From Antricoccus suffuscus (GTDB lineage Bacteria > Actinomycetota > Actinomycetes > Mycobacteriales > Antricoccaceae), in NCBI RefSeq assembly GCF_003003235.1, contig NZ_PVUE01000001.1, positions 434,001-498,000 on the forward strand: a DNA stretch of 64,000 bases, given 5' to 3'. This document shows positions 42,881 to 51,783 of the stretch, one piece after another. A program made the translations under genes and the position numbers. Position 1 is the first letter of the stretch; every line of letters begins with the position of its first letter. Under the pieces are notes generated by a model. That model was given only the letters and a program-made list of their open reading frames with translations, was not told the DNA's origin and searched no databases.

Positions 42881-42913
42881 AGTCGTGTTCCTTTCAAGAT
42901 GAGGTAATGATCA

Positions 42914-42931
42914 GGCTAATGGAGATTAACC
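42914..42931. promoter_or_regulatory. Imperfect palindrome upstream of the acyl-CoA dehydrogenase
   Basis: GGCTAAT (42914-42920), GGAG, ATTAACC (42925-42931); six of seven arm positions match. It lies 34 bp upstream of the dehydrogenase start. GGTTAAT/CTAATG-like half sites recur nearby at 42965 and 42981. Candidate site for the tandem TetR protein. Confidence 0.45.
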
Positions 42932-42986
42932 TGGCTGCAAGCGCTCGCGGGCGGTGGGCTGCTCATTAGGACGGCTCTTCATTAAC

Positions 42987-43038
42987 CTAACGTCCGGCAA
43001 AGTGGTCGCCCCGACGACCACTTTGCCGGACGCAACGG
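42987..43038. repeat. 52-bp palindromic repeat, copy 2
   Basis: Same sequence and length as copy 1 apart from the loop and one arm base. It ends four bases before the stop codon of the DUF559 gene (43043), on its 3' side. With copy 3 it flanks that gene in the same orientation. Confidence 0.85.
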
Positions 43039-43042
43039 TGTT

Positions 43043-43984
43043 CTAGGGTGCGCGAGAGTGTAAACCTTCCCAGCCGCCACGCCGCAAGAGGCGTCCGGCC
43101 TGCGCCATAAATGGATCCGGCCCGATGCGAAACGCGATTACCGGTACCCGCAACACGCGTGAATCTCCCAGAGTCACCTCGTTTTGACGAAACAGGTCGG
43201 CGTACGCCGCATCTGGCCCGAAGTGCTGCGCGCCGTCAATCTCAACGACGGCGTCGTACTCGTCCCATTCGGCGTCGAGGTAGGCGCGTCCATTGGGCAT
43301 CACCCGTACTGTCTGGCGGTCGGGCGGTGGGTAGCCCCACTTGCGACACATCGCGGCGAAGTCGAGTTCCCCGAGGGACTGTGCACCGTCCGCGAGATCG
43401 CCGATTGTGCGACGGATCAGCGAACGCCGCACATGTCGCTTAACGGTGTGGGCAGCGAGCCACAGGTCCTCGGCTGTCACGATTCGTTGCTGCACGACCA
43501 TCGCGAGAATCGTCACCGCCTGGCGATCCGACCGCGCCCAGAGTGCGGCCCGAATTGCGGCGATATGCGGCAGGACCCTCGGCAGGCCGACCGCGGCGAG
43601 GTCATTCGGCTGGCGCCGCCGAGTCTCATGGATCCGCACTCCCTTAGTGCGGCGATATCTTGCCGATTTTGGCACGCTGACGTGGACGACGTCCTCGCTG
43701 AAGCCGCTGAGACCAACTGCGATCAGCGCGCTAACGCCATCCACGGCGGCGGCGGTCCCTACCTCAAACACCGCTTGCCACAGTTTCGAGTGAGTGCCCG
43801 CCGGACCGACTTGGATGGACTGCTGACCGAGCCGGACCCAGCGCCCAGCGGCGAGTTCGGCGCGCACTTCGCTCCGTGTAAGTCCGGCTTGGTAGAGCTG
43901 ACGGCGGTGCGCGACTCCCTCTTGCGGTGCGGCGAGGGATAGCACCCGCGACCGCCGGAGTGTCCGTGCGCGTGGAGTCGTCAT
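43043..43984 (-). CDS. DUF559-type endonuclease-like protein with AbiEi-like N-terminus
   Basis: 313 residues. The N-terminal 60 residues (GVAHRRQLYQAGLTRSEVRAEL...GRWVRLG) form a helix-turn-helix resembling the AbiEi_4 domain. The C-terminal third holds LDAEWDEYDAVVEIDGAQH near 236-254, the D-x(n)-E-x-D/Q core of the Vsr/PD-(D/E)xK-like DUF559 fold. This pairing is common in actinobacteria, but the function is not established. The gene is flanked by two direct copies of the 52-bp palindromic repeat. Confidence 0.82.
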   Translation of the reverse strand: MTTPRARTLRRSRVLSLAAPQEGVAHRRQLYQAGLTRSEVRAELAAGRWVRLGQQSIQVGPAGTHSKLWQAVFEVGTAAAVDGVSALIAVGLSGFSEDVVHVSVPKSARYRRTKGVRIHETRRRQPNDLAAVGLPRVLPHIAAIRAALWARSDRQAVTILAMVVQQRIVTAEDLWLAAHTVKRHVRRSLIRRTIGDLADGAQSLGELDFAAMCRKWGYPPPDRQTVRVMPNGRAYLDAEWDEYDAVVEIDGAQHFGPDAAYADLFRQNEVTLGDSRVLRVPVIAFRIGPDPFMAQAGRLLRRGGWEGLHSRAP

Positions 43985-44058
43985 GCCACGAGCGTCCCGC
44001 AGATTCGCGCGATTCGATCATCCCGCCGGGCTAGCTGTGGATAACGCCCGTCGTACCT

Positions 44059-44110
44059 CTAACGTCCGGCAAAGTGGTCGTCCCGACGACCACTTTGCCG
44101 GACGCAACGG
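44059..44110. repeat. 52-bp palindromic repeat, copy 3
   Basis: Same 52-bp length and orientation as copies 1 and 2, arms perfect. It lies 30 bp past the stop of the GH4 gene (44141, minus) and 75 bp upstream of the DUF559 gene. Confidence 0.85.
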
Positions 44111-44140
44111 GGATTGGGACTAACCGGGGGCGCGCCTCAG

Positions 44141-45478
44141 CTAGTGGAGGCGGACCGTGACGTCGGGGAAATGCGGGAGCCACTCGTCGAGAATGCGCGT
44201 CGCGCGGGCAAACGAGCCGTTTAGCGGGTGCATGGCCAGGGCGGCGTACGCCGAGCCGAGACTGCCGGTCGTCGCGGCGTCGATCGTCGCGCGTTCGACG
44301 GCCTTGATCTCGCGCATGAGGCCGACCTGGTGATCGGAGAGTACGCCGACCGGCAGCGCGATGGGGCCCGACTTTCCCACGACAGTAGGTATTTCGACGA
44401 CGGCGTCATTATCGAGATCCGGTACGGCGCCGGCGTTGCGCACATTGAGTATGAGCGTCTCGTCGCCATTGGTGGCGATGGCGCGCATGACCGCCAACGC
44501 GATCTGCTCGTAACCCCCGCCCTCGACATCGTCGGGGTGTCGTTCGTCCGCGCCGGCAGCCTCGCGCGAAACCGCCATATAGGTGCGATTTCGCTCGTCC
44601 ACGGCGCTCTGCCACACGCTCGCCGGTGAGGAGTTGGCCCGCGCGGCCGCGTAGAAGTCGGACTGTTGCGCGCGCAGGTACGACGCGCGCGACGTCGTAC
44701 CGCTCACCGATGCGAGTACGTCGGCCGCGTAGTAGAAGTAGTGCAGGTATTCGTTCGGGATGCAGCCAAGCGAGCGCAAGAGTTGGGACCCGAACAGCTG
44801 CCCCTCTTCGAACGACTCGAGCGAGGGCTTGTCAGCTAGCAGCGCCGGGAGCAGGTCCGGGCCCGAGTCGTGGCGAATCGAGCGCAGCCAGCCAAGATGA
44901 TTAAGGCCGACGTAGTCGAACTTTTCCTGTCCGACGGGGATATTCAGTGCGCGGCCGACTCGGCGTACCAGAGAGGCGGGGGAGTCGCAGATGCCGATCA
45001 CTCGATCCCCGAGCACGGAGTGCAGCGCCTCGGTCACCATCCCGGCGGGGTTGGTGAAGTTGATCAGCCACGCTTCGGGAGCCACGTCCACCACCGCGCG
45101 GGCGATGTCGAGCATCGCTGGGATCGACCGGAGGGCAAAGAGTATGCCGCCGATGCCGACCGTCTCCTGCCCGAGTACGCCGTGGCGCAGCGGGATATTT
45201 TCGTCGTACTCTCGCCCCTCAGGGCCGCCGGGCCGGATCGCGGAGAACACAAATGCGGCACCGGCGAGTCCTGAACGCAGGTCCGTCGTCGCGACTACCC
45301 GCGGGCTCCACGGGCGCCCATGAGCGAAACCGGCAAGGACGGACTCGATAACGCCGAGTCGTCGTACGTCGGTGTCAACGAGTACGACGCGGTCGATTAG
45401 GCGCGTTGGGTCGTCGAGAAGTGCTCGATATACAAGAGGAGTACGAAAACCGCCGCCTCCGATGATCGTGAGTTGCAC
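44141..45478 (-). CDS. Family 4 glycoside hydrolase (6-phospho-beta-glucosidase / alpha-glucosidase type)
   Basis: 445 residues. GH4 enzymes cleave glycosides by a redox mechanism needing NAD and Mn. The N-terminal LTIIGGGGFRTP is the Rossmann start. NFTNPAG (about 140-146), ICDSP with Cys164 and GLNHLGW with His194 are the metal-site residues, all intact. Without a PTS or ABC sugar transporter nearby, it is unclear whether the substrate is phosphorylated. The gene follows the AI-2E exporter gene by 6 bp, so cotranscription is likely. Confidence 0.9.
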   Translation of the reverse strand: MQLTIIGGGGFRTPLVYRALLDDPTRLIDRVVLVDTDVRRLGVIESVLAGFAHGRPWSPRVVATTDLRSGLAGAAFVFSAIRPGGPEGREYDENIPLRHGVLGQETVGIGGILFALRSIPAMLDIARAVVDVAPEAWLINFTNPAGMVTEALHSVLGDRVIGICDSPASLVRRVGRALNIPVGQEKFDYVGLNHLGWLRSIRHDSGPDLLPALLADKPSLESFEEGQLFGSQLLRSLGCIPNEYLHYFYYAADVLASVSGTTSRASYLRAQQSDFYAAARANSSPASVWQSAVDERNRTYMAVSREAAGADERHPDDVEGGGYEQIALAVMRAIATNGDETLILNVRNAGAVPDLDNDAVVEIPTVVGKSGPIALPVGVLSDHQVGLMREIKAVERATIDAATTGSLGSAYAALAMHPLNGSFARATRILDEWLPHFPDVTVRLH

Positions 45479-45484
45479 GGCACC

Positions 45485-46792
45485 TCACTCCGGGGCGTCG
45501 ATGGTCGGGTCGAACAGTGAGCCGTCCTCATCGCCGGAGTCGAGGCCCAGCTGGACCGCTTCGGTGCTCTGCGGCAGGCCCTGGCTGGCACGCAGCAGAT
45601 CCAGCCAGCCGGTGTTGATCACGGCGGCGAGTGGTACGGCGATTAGGGCGCCGAAGATCCCGCCTAGTACGGCGCCGAGTACGACCAGCAGCAGCGAGGC
45701 CAGCGGATGGATCTTGAGCTGGCGGTTCATCAGCAGCGGATAGATGAAGTTGCCCTGGACCGTCTGGATGCCGATCATGACTAGCGCCATCACGATCGCG
45801 GTGGTCAGGTTGGTCGACACGAGCGTGAGGAGGACGACCACGATCGAGGAGATCAACCCGCCGAGCGTTGGGATGAACGCGAAGATGAAGGCGATCAAGC
45901 CGGCGGACAGGGCCAGTGGTACCCCGGCGATCTTGCAGGCGATCCAGGTAGCGATACCGACGATGAGGGCGACGAGCAGCGTCACGCTCATGTAGGAGAC
46001 GAGCACGTCCCACGCGCGGCGGCCGGCACGGTTGACCTTCCAGCGCGCGCCGGTGGGGAACAGTTTCGACACCCAGCGCCACATCGTGTCGCCGTCGGCG
46101 AGGAAGAAGTACGTCGTGAAGAGCGTGAGCAACAGCCCGGACAGCGCACTGCCTGTCGTCGACACGACGTTGAGGGTGCCGTTAACGACTTCGTCCGGGT
46201 TGGCCTGAAGTTTCGCCAGAGCCTTGTTGATTGTCTGGCCGAGCTGCGACGTGTCCATGTGCAGTGGGCCGTCCGCCAGCCAGCTGATGAGCTCGTTGAC
46301 GCCGCGTTGGACCGTTGTGTAGACGGTCTGATAGTTGCCGACGAACTCCTGGACGATGAGCGCGATCAGCCCACCGATAAAGGCGATTCCGGCGAGAAAC
46401 GCAAGTATCGCGGGCAGCACTCCGGGAAGTCCGGCGCGTCGCAGCAGCCGCACCAGCGGTGTCAGCAGGGCCGCGACCAGAAGCGAGATCACGACCGGTA
46501 CGACGACGACCGTGAGCTGGGTCAGCAACCACATCAGCAGGTAGATGGCAATGCCGATGACAACCAGCCGGATCGCCCAGCCGGCCGTGAGTTTCACCGC
46601 TCGGGGGATCGGTTCGGCGTTCAGGTCCGGCGCGAAGTCTTCGTCGACGGTTTCCTTGGCGGTCGCGCGTGCCCTCGCGAGTCGCTCGCGAAATTTGCCG
46701 GCCGCGCCGGTATCCCGGCGATGCTGCCGGCTTGTCGTGGGGCCGGACTTCATCTCGTCATGTTCGCCGGCCGCGGGCGACTGCTCGGGCAT
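45485..46792 (-). CDS. AI-2E family transporter (PerM/TqsA-like)
   Basis: 435 residues. About seven to eight membrane helices after a polar N-terminal region of about 65 residues; AFIPTLGGLISSIVVVLL near 306 and NFIYPLLMNRQLKIHPLASLLLVVLGAVLGGIFGALIAVPL-type segments near 350-390 define the family. It exports small molecules or acts as a Na/H antiporter in known members; the ligand here is unknown. Confidence 0.9.
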   Translation of the reverse strand: MPEQSPAAGEHDEMKSGPTTSRQHRRDTGAAGKFRERLARARATAKETVDEDFAPDLNAEPIPRAVKLTAGWAIRLVVIGIAIYLLMWLLTQLTVVVVPVVISLLVAALLTPLVRLLRRAGLPGVLPAILAFLAGIAFIGGLIALIVQEFVGNYQTVYTTVQRGVNELISWLADGPLHMDTSQLGQTINKALAKLQANPDEVVNGTLNVVSTTGSALSGLLLTLFTTYFFLADGDTMWRWVSKLFPTGARWKVNRAGRRAWDVLVSYMSVTLLVALIVGIATWIACKIAGVPLALSAGLIAFIFAFIPTLGGLISSIVVVLLTLVSTNLTTAIVMALVMIGIQTVQGNFIYPLLMNRQLKIHPLASLLLVVLGAVLGGIFGALIAVPLAAVINTGWLDLLRASQGLPQSTEAVQLGLDSGDEDGSLFDPTIDAPE

Positions 46793-46797
46793 TGCGT

Positions 46798-47250
46798 TCA
46801 GCGACCGGCGCGTTGTCTGCGCAGTGGCGCCGGATGACCCAGTGCCGCGCGCATCGGCTCTGGCACGGGCATGCGGGTGAACTCTTTGGCGTCCACGGTG
46901 ACGTAGACGGTGCGCGCGGAACAGACCGGCGTGCCGTCCACGATCGCGGCGTAGTCGACGGTGATCGAAGAGTTGCCGATCGCGACAAGCGACGCGGCGA
47001 TCTCGGCGTCGTTGGGCCAGCGAAGACTGCCATGCCAGTCGATCTCGGAGTGCACGAGCATGACATCCACGCCATCTTCGGCCATCTTCCCGTAGCCGTA
47101 TTCAAGCGTCTCGAGCCACGCCATGAACGCTTCGTCGAAGTAGTTGAGGTACCAGCCGTGGTAGACGACCGACTGTTGGTCGGCCTCGTAATAGCGCACC
47201 TTGAGCGGCATCGTGAAGGTTTCGGTTGATACATGTACGTCGATCGGCAC
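46798..47250 (-). CDS. Acyl-CoA thioesterase (4-hydroxybenzoyl-CoA thioesterase type, hotdog fold)
   Basis: 150 residues, single hotdog domain. VRYYEADQQSVVYHGWYLNYFDEAF near 18-42 aligns with the 4HBT signature, with Asp24 at the catalytic position. It releases CoA from an acyl thioester. It lies 5 bp upstream of the AI-2E gene on the same strand and 106 bp downstream of the DUF35 gene. A GC-rich hairpin (47310-47324) stands in that gap. Confidence 0.9.
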   Translation of the reverse strand: MPIDVHVSTETFTMPLKVRYYEADQQSVVYHGWYLNYFDEAFMAWLETLEYGYGKMAEDGVDVMLVHSEIDWHGSLRWPNDAEIAASLVAIGNSSITVDYAAIVDGTPVCSARTVYVTVDAKEFTRMPVPEPMRAALGHPAPLRRQRAGR

Positions 47251-47356
47251 GGTTCGTCCTGACTACTCTTTAACGGGCCTATTACGCAGCCAATCTATCC
47301 GTACCGTTTGCGAGCTCCGCTCGCGCCGCTCTATCCGGCGAGGTCCTGCCCCGGGG

Positions 47357-47764
47357 TTAGGCCTGCGCGAAAGCCGGGTACGCCGTACCGTTGCTGGCCG
47401 TCGCCGGCGCGAGCTTGACCGCCAGGTCGGGTCGCAGGTCGGCGCGGTCGATCAGGATCCGGGCCGGAAGCCACGGGCCTTCGGCGAGCTCGACGTAGCC
47501 GGTGACGTACGGTTCGATCCCGTTGAACGCCGGATGCGTCGGCCGGTCGATCACGGTCCAGGTGACGAGTTTCGCCGTACCGGAGGCTTCTTCGCCGACG
47601 AGGTCGTCACTTTGGCAGGTGTCGCATCGGGTCGTCTCGTACGTCGTCGCGTCGCCGCATGCCTTGCAGCGCTGCACAAGTACGACGCCGCGGCCGAGCG
47701 CCTCGAAGAACGGAGCGACCCGTTCTGTGACGTCGATCGTGATGTCTGGCAGGTCGAAGCTCAT
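47357..47764 (-). CDS. DUF35 OB-fold / zinc-ribbon protein (thiolase partner)
   Basis: 135 residues. The rubredoxin-like zinc ribbon CKACGD...CDTCQS lies near 33-51, and the OB domain follows (LVTWTVIDRPTHPAF near 66). DUF35 proteins form complexes with thiolase-like enzymes, either as aldolase partner (ChsH2 with Ltp2) or in acyl-CoA transfer. ATG 47764 overlaps the stop of the thiolase-like gene by four bases. A longer frame upstream runs antiparallel to that gene's coding and is not used. Confidence 0.9.
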   Translation of the reverse strand: MSFDLPDITIDVTERVAPFFEALGRGVVLVQRCKACGDATTYETTRCDTCQSDDLVGEEASGTAKLVTWTVIDRPTHPAFNGIEPYVTGYVELAEGPWLPARILIDRADLRPDLAVKLAPATASNGTAYPAFAQA

Positions 47765-48951
47765 CGTGCGTTCTCTCCTGGGGTGAGGATCGTCGTACCG
47801 TGGTGTTCGAGGATTCCGCCGTTGCCGCTGACCATGATCACGTCGCGCTTGTCGACCTGTCGGTCGCCGCCGTCGCCGCGCGCTTGGATGATCGCTTCGG
47901 ACAGGGGAGTGAACCCCCACATGTAGTAGCTCGACAATTGACCGCCGCCGGTGTTGGTCGGCAACGATCCGCCGGGGCCGAGTTTGCCGTCGGCGACGAA
48001 CGCCCCGCCTTCGCCTTTCGCGCAGAAACCGTAGTCCTCGAGGGTGATCAGGACCGTGTAGGTGTAGCAGTCGTAGAGCTCCAGCAGGTCGACATCGTTG
48101 ACCGAGAGGCCCGCCATCGCCAACGCCTTGGGGCCGGCCTGCGCCGCGCCGGTCTCGATGCCGAATTTCGAGTCGCTGCGAAACGGGTGCGAGAGGTGGG
48201 TCTGCCCGTAGCCGAGTACGTCGACGGGTCGTTGTTTGAGGTCTCGGGCGCGTTCGGCCGAGGTCACGATGACCGCGACGCCGCCGTTGCTGACCAGGCA
48301 GCAGTCCAGCAGGTGCAGCGGGTCGGCGACCATCCGTGAGTCTTGATGATCCTGCAGGGTCATCGGCTTGCGCATGGTCGCGAGCGGGTTCTTCTCGGCC
48401 CACGCGCGTTGGCTCACCGCGACGTGGCCGAACTGCTCGCTCGTCGTACCGAACACGTTCATGTGCCGCTGCGCCGCGAGCGAGTAGTACATCGTCGTCG
48501 AGGTCATTCCGCTGGCGATCCGCACCCCCGCGAAGTCGACCGGTGTCACCCGACCGCGGTGGCCGTACGCCTCGCCGGCGCTCAGGCCCTGCTTGAGTGG
48601 AGCGTCGGCGAACAGGCACGCGATCGTGGTCGCCTGGCCGGATTGGATCAGCTCGCTGGCATAACCCATCATGACGCTCGCGGTAGCGCCGAACGAGTTG
48701 ATCTCCGAGGCGATTGCCAATTCGCGCAAGCCGAGTCGGTCGCGCAGCTTGAGGTTGAGCCCGGTGTCGCCGACGCCTTTGCTCACGAGGAGGCCGTCAA
48801 TGTCGGACAGCTCCAGGCCGGCGTCGTCCACGGCGCGGCGTACCGCGTCGTCCGCGAAGTCGGTCGCGGTGCGTCCGTAGACCTTGCCCATGTCGGTTAT
48901 GCCGAGGCCGGCGATCGATGCGCGCGGCGTACCGGTTGAAGTAGAAGTCAC
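47761..48951 (-). CDS. Thiolase-like (SCP-x/Ltp type) enzyme without the nucleophilic cysteine
   Basis: 396 residues with the duplicated thiolase fold. At the usual Cys90 region the sequence reads EINSFGATASVMMG, with no cysteine, and the C-terminal GHP motif is missing (NTGGGQLSSYYMWG instead). Such proteins paired with a DUF35 partner can act as retro-aldolases on hydroxyacyl-CoA, as Ltp2 does in steroid side-chain breakdown. The DUF35 gene overlaps by four bases, supporting a complex. Substrate unknown. Confidence 0.88.
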   Translation of the reverse strand: MTSTSTGTPRASIAGLGITDMGKVYGRTATDFADDAVRRAVDDAGLELSDIDGLLVSKGVGDTGLNLKLRDRLGLRELAIASEINSFGATASVMMGYASELIQSGQATTIACLFADAPLKQGLSAGEAYGHRGRVTPVDFAGVRIASGMTSTTMYYSLAAQRHMNVFGTTSEQFGHVAVSQRAWAEKNPLATMRKPMTLQDHQDSRMVADPLHLLDCCLVSNGGVAVIVTSAERARDLKQRPVDVLGYGQTHLSHPFRSDSKFGIETGAAQAGPKALAMAGLSVNDVDLLELYDCYTYTVLITLEDYGFCAKGEGGAFVADGKLGPGGSLPTNTGGGQLSSYYMWGFTPLSEAIIQARGDGGDRQVDKRDVIMVSGNGGILEHHGTTILTPGENAR

Positions 48952-49062
48952 GTCCCGACACTAGCGCGCGGCGGTACGGCGTACGCAGACGCGCATGTCC
49001 CGGCGTACCCGAGCAGCAGAAACCTGCGACAAGGAGCACGCAGACCCCAAGTGCTGAGGGGC

Positions 49063-51078
49063 CTAATCTGCCCGATCATGCTCGCCAGGTTCGATCGGGG
49101 TGAGCACGCTGATGCGGTCGCCGGCAGATAGCCGCAGGCGAGGGTCGGGGGCGACCAGCCGCCGCTGGTGCAGAACCGACACCGGCAGATGCCCGGGTGG
49201 CCACGCGATCTCGCTCAGCGCGCGACCGGATGCGGGAGTGTCCGCAGCGAGGGTATGTTCGACAATTTTGTATCCCGCCAGCTGGGTACCGCGATCGTGC
49301 TCGGCGTCACCGGCATGTGGGTCGGCCCATTCGGCGGAGCGTTGTGCCGCAGCGATGTCGGGCTCGTCCGCGGCCAGGCGGCGGGCGACCGTCCGCAGCA
49401 CATTCTGGTTATTGACCCATCCGTCCAGGTGTTGTCCGTCTGTAGACAGCACCGGTAGTCCGTCGCGGCCATAGAGGACAAGCTGCCGGAGCGCTTGGGC
49501 GAGGCTGTCGTTGGCAAACAGGGCCTGCGGCTCCCGGGTGTGCGTCACCGGCCCGAGCAGCCGCTCCAGGGCGGCGTTGCTGTCTCGGCCGGCCGCGTCC
49601 GTGGTGCGGGCGGTGTCGATCGGTGCAGGGAAAGGATGTACGGCGTCCGCGACGGTCAGTGCGTCGAAGACATGACGGGCGGTCGGCCGGTCGATGTCGG
49701 TGCCGCGGCGGATCAACTTCGTGGTGTAGATGGTGCCGTGCGACAGCACGCGCGAAATCGTGGTGGAAATAGCCACGGCGAGCATCACCGGCAGGGTGAG
49801 CGTGAAATCTCCAGTCGTCTCGACCACGCTGGCCAATGCGGTCAGCGGGCCGCGCGCAGCGGCTGCGAACACCGCGCCCATGCCCACGATCGCATACAGG
49901 GCCGGCTGGCCTGCGGAGGTCCCGAACACGTGGTCAACGATCTCGCCGAAGGCCATGCCGGAGGTCGCGCCGATGATCAGGGATGGCCCGAATACGCCGC
50001 CGGATCCGCCGATGCCAATGGTCAGGCCGGTCGCGACCATCTTGCCGAACGTGAGCACGATCAGGAACCACAGGGTGTAGTCGCCGGCAGTGGCGCGATA
50101 CATCACCGGATAGCCGACGCCGTACAACTGGGGTAACGCCAGTAGGAGCAGGCCTAACACGACGCCACCGACCGCCGGGCGGGCCCACTCTGGGCGATTC
50201 CGCCAGAGTCGGTCGCAGACGTCTTCGATCCCGTAGAGCATCTTGGAGAACGCCAGACCGATCAGCGCGGCGACCACGGCAAGGACCGCGACCAGCAGAT
50301 AGTTATAGGCGTGGCCCAGCACCAGATCGTGCGGCAGCCCGGTGAAGAAGGCGCCAGAACCGAAAAACAACCGCGAAATCACGTCGGCGAGCATGGCCGA
50401 GAGCATCACGGGGAGGATCGCGTTGATCGACAGTTCCCGCAGAATCAGTTCCACCCCGAAGAACACGCCGGTGATCGGGGCGTTGAACGTCGCGGAGATT
50501 CCGCCGGCCGCGCCGCAGGCGACGAGCACCCGCAGCCGGTTTTCCGGCATCCGCATCCACTGACCCACGGCGGAGGCGAGTGCCGAGCCGATCTGCACGA
50601 TCGGTCCCTCGCGACCTACCGATCCGCCGGTGCCGATGCATAGTGCAGACGCGAGGGCTTTGACAACGCTGACCTGAGGGCGGATCCGGCCACCGTTCTC
50701 GGCCACCGCAATCATCACCTCGGGTACGCCGTGCCCGCGCGCCTCTCGGGCGAAGCGGTAAATCAGCGGACCGTACAGAAGGCCGCCGAGCACCGGCATC
50801 ACCACGAAGACGCCCCAACCCAGCCACGGCAGGTGGGCGCTGTCGACCCGGCCCTGCTGACCGAACGTGCTGTGCCCCGAAGCCAGCCAGGTGAATCCGA
50901 AGATCAGGTAGCGAAACGCCACCGCCCCTAGCCCGGCGCCGACCCCGACCAGCGCCGCCGTGAGTAGCAAGCCCAACCGGTTGCCCCGCATCCAGCCGGC
51001 CGCGGTGCTAGCCCTCGCGCGCATCTGCGACCACCACGGCGTCGTACGTCGTCTCGCAGTTGTCGCTGGTTCTGTCAT
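49063..51078 (-). CDS. ClC-family chloride channel/transporter with CBS and TrkA-C domains
   Basis: 671 residues. The ClC selectivity motifs appear in order: GHGVPEV near 115 (GSGIP-type), GREGP near 157 with the gating Glu, and GGVFGPSL near 362. The C-terminal 200 residues hold a CBS-like pair (HTREPQALFANDSLAQALRQLVLYGRDGLPVL) and a TrkA-C/RCK-like end (LRLSAGDRISVLTPIEP). It moves chloride, possibly in exchange for protons, with cytosolic regulatory domains. No partner is nearby. Confidence 0.92.
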   Translation of the reverse strand: MTEPATTARRRTTPWWSQMRARASTAAGWMRGNRLGLLLTAALVGVGAGLGAVAFRYLIFGFTWLASGHSTFGQQGRVDSAHLPWLGWGVFVVMPVLGGLLYGPLIYRFAREARGHGVPEVMIAVAENGGRIRPQVSVVKALASALCIGTGGSVGREGPIVQIGSALASAVGQWMRMPENRLRVLVACGAAGGISATFNAPITGVFFGVELILRELSINAILPVMLSAMLADVISRLFFGSGAFFTGLPHDLVLGHAYNYLLVAVLAVVAALIGLAFSKMLYGIEDVCDRLWRNRPEWARPAVGGVVLGLLLLALPQLYGVGYPVMYRATAGDYTLWFLIVLTFGKMVATGLTIGIGGSGGVFGPSLIIGATSGMAFGEIVDHVFGTSAGQPALYAIVGMGAVFAAAARGPLTALASVVETTGDFTLTLPVMLAVAISTTISRVLSHGTIYTTKLIRRGTDIDRPTARHVFDALTVADAVHPFPAPIDTARTTDAAGRDSNAALERLLGPVTHTREPQALFANDSLAQALRQLVLYGRDGLPVLSTDGQHLDGWVNNQNVLRTVARRLAADEPDIAAAQRSAEWADPHAGDAEHDRGTQLAGYKIVEHTLAADTPASGRALSEIAWPPGHLPVSVLHQRRLVAPDPRLRLSAGDRISVLTPIEPGEHDRAD

Positions 51079-51166
51079 CGCGCACCCGGCGCGTGTAAAC
51101 GCGCTCTGCCCCTCGCTTGTCGCCGTCCGATCCTGTCGTGTTTTCGCGCCGCGCTGAGCGAGCCCG

Positions 51167-51652
51167 CTAGGACGGGGTGGCCGGCCAGTCGTGGTCGGGT
51201 ATCTCTCCCAGCGCCCGCGACAGCGCCCGCAATCCCGCCGCCGCGGCCCGCTGCTGTTCGACCGATAATGTCGACAGCGCGTCGCTGATCATCACCCGTC
51301 GGGCGGCGGTGGCTTCGTCCAGCGCGCGGCGTCCCTCGCGATCGAGCGAGACCATCACGATGCGGCGGTCGGTGCGGGAGCGGTGCCGTCGTACGAACCC
51401 CTTACGGACCAGCCGGTCGCACATACGCCCGGCGGACGACGGGCTGACCTGAAGATGATCGGCGAGATCCGCAATGCGCTGAGGCCCTCGCGCGGCAAGT
51501 ACCACTAGGGCCCGATACTGCGCCGCCGAAAGGTCCTCGGCCAGCGCACCCAGCGACCGGGTGCTCAATCCAATCAGCGCCCTGGTCGCGGTCAACACCT
51601 CGTCCACGACGTCGTCGCTCGAGCGGGAGGCGGGTTTGGGAGATCCAACCAT
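51167..51652 (-). CDS. MarR-family transcriptional regulator
   Basis: 161 residues. The winged helix is QRIADLADHLQVSPSSAGRMCDRLVRKGFVRRHRS-like, about 66-100, and the wing RSRTDRRIVMVSLDREGRRAL follows. AAGGGAGCGGCT is the ribosome site. Located between the ClC gene (89 bp downstream, same strand) and a divergent TetR gene. The upstream region repeats TTGCA half-sites, consistent with autoregulation. Confidence 0.92.
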   Translation of the reverse strand: MVGSPKPASRSSDDVVDEVLTATRALIGLSTRSLGALAEDLSAAQYRALVVLAARGPQRIADLADHLQVSPSSAGRMCDRLVRKGFVRRHRSRTDRRIVMVSLDREGRRALDEATAARRVMISDALSTLSVEQQRAAAAGLRALSRALGEIPDHDWPATPS

Positions 51653-51753
51653 AGCCGCTCCCTTGTGTTTGCCTATTGCAACTGTTGTACACCGAATTCA
51701 ATGCAATGTGCTCTTAGCCGTCGCTAGTCTCTCGCGGGCGGATAAAGTCGCGT

Positions 51754-51762
51754 TAACTAACG
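51754..51762. promoter_or_regulatory. TAACTAACG half-site upstream of the TetR gene
   Basis: TAACTAACG at 51754-51762, 22 bp upstream of the TetR start, followed by CTCGTGTG. The same nine bases occur inverted at 52645-52653 ahead of the ligase gene, which suggests a shared binding site. Confidence 0.45.
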
Positions 51763-51783
51763 CTCGTGTGTGTGGAGGAGATA

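Noticed and set aside
47310-47324. GCGAGC-TCC-GCTCGC hairpin as a terminator
   Set aside because: Six-bp stem with a three-base loop and no T-run between co-oriented genes; too common by chance in this GC range.
47764-48619. N-terminal extension of the DUF35 protein
   Set aside because: The extended frame lies over the thiolase-like gene in another phase and is Arg/Pro-rich; the DUF35 ATG overlaps the thiolase stop as expected for coupling.
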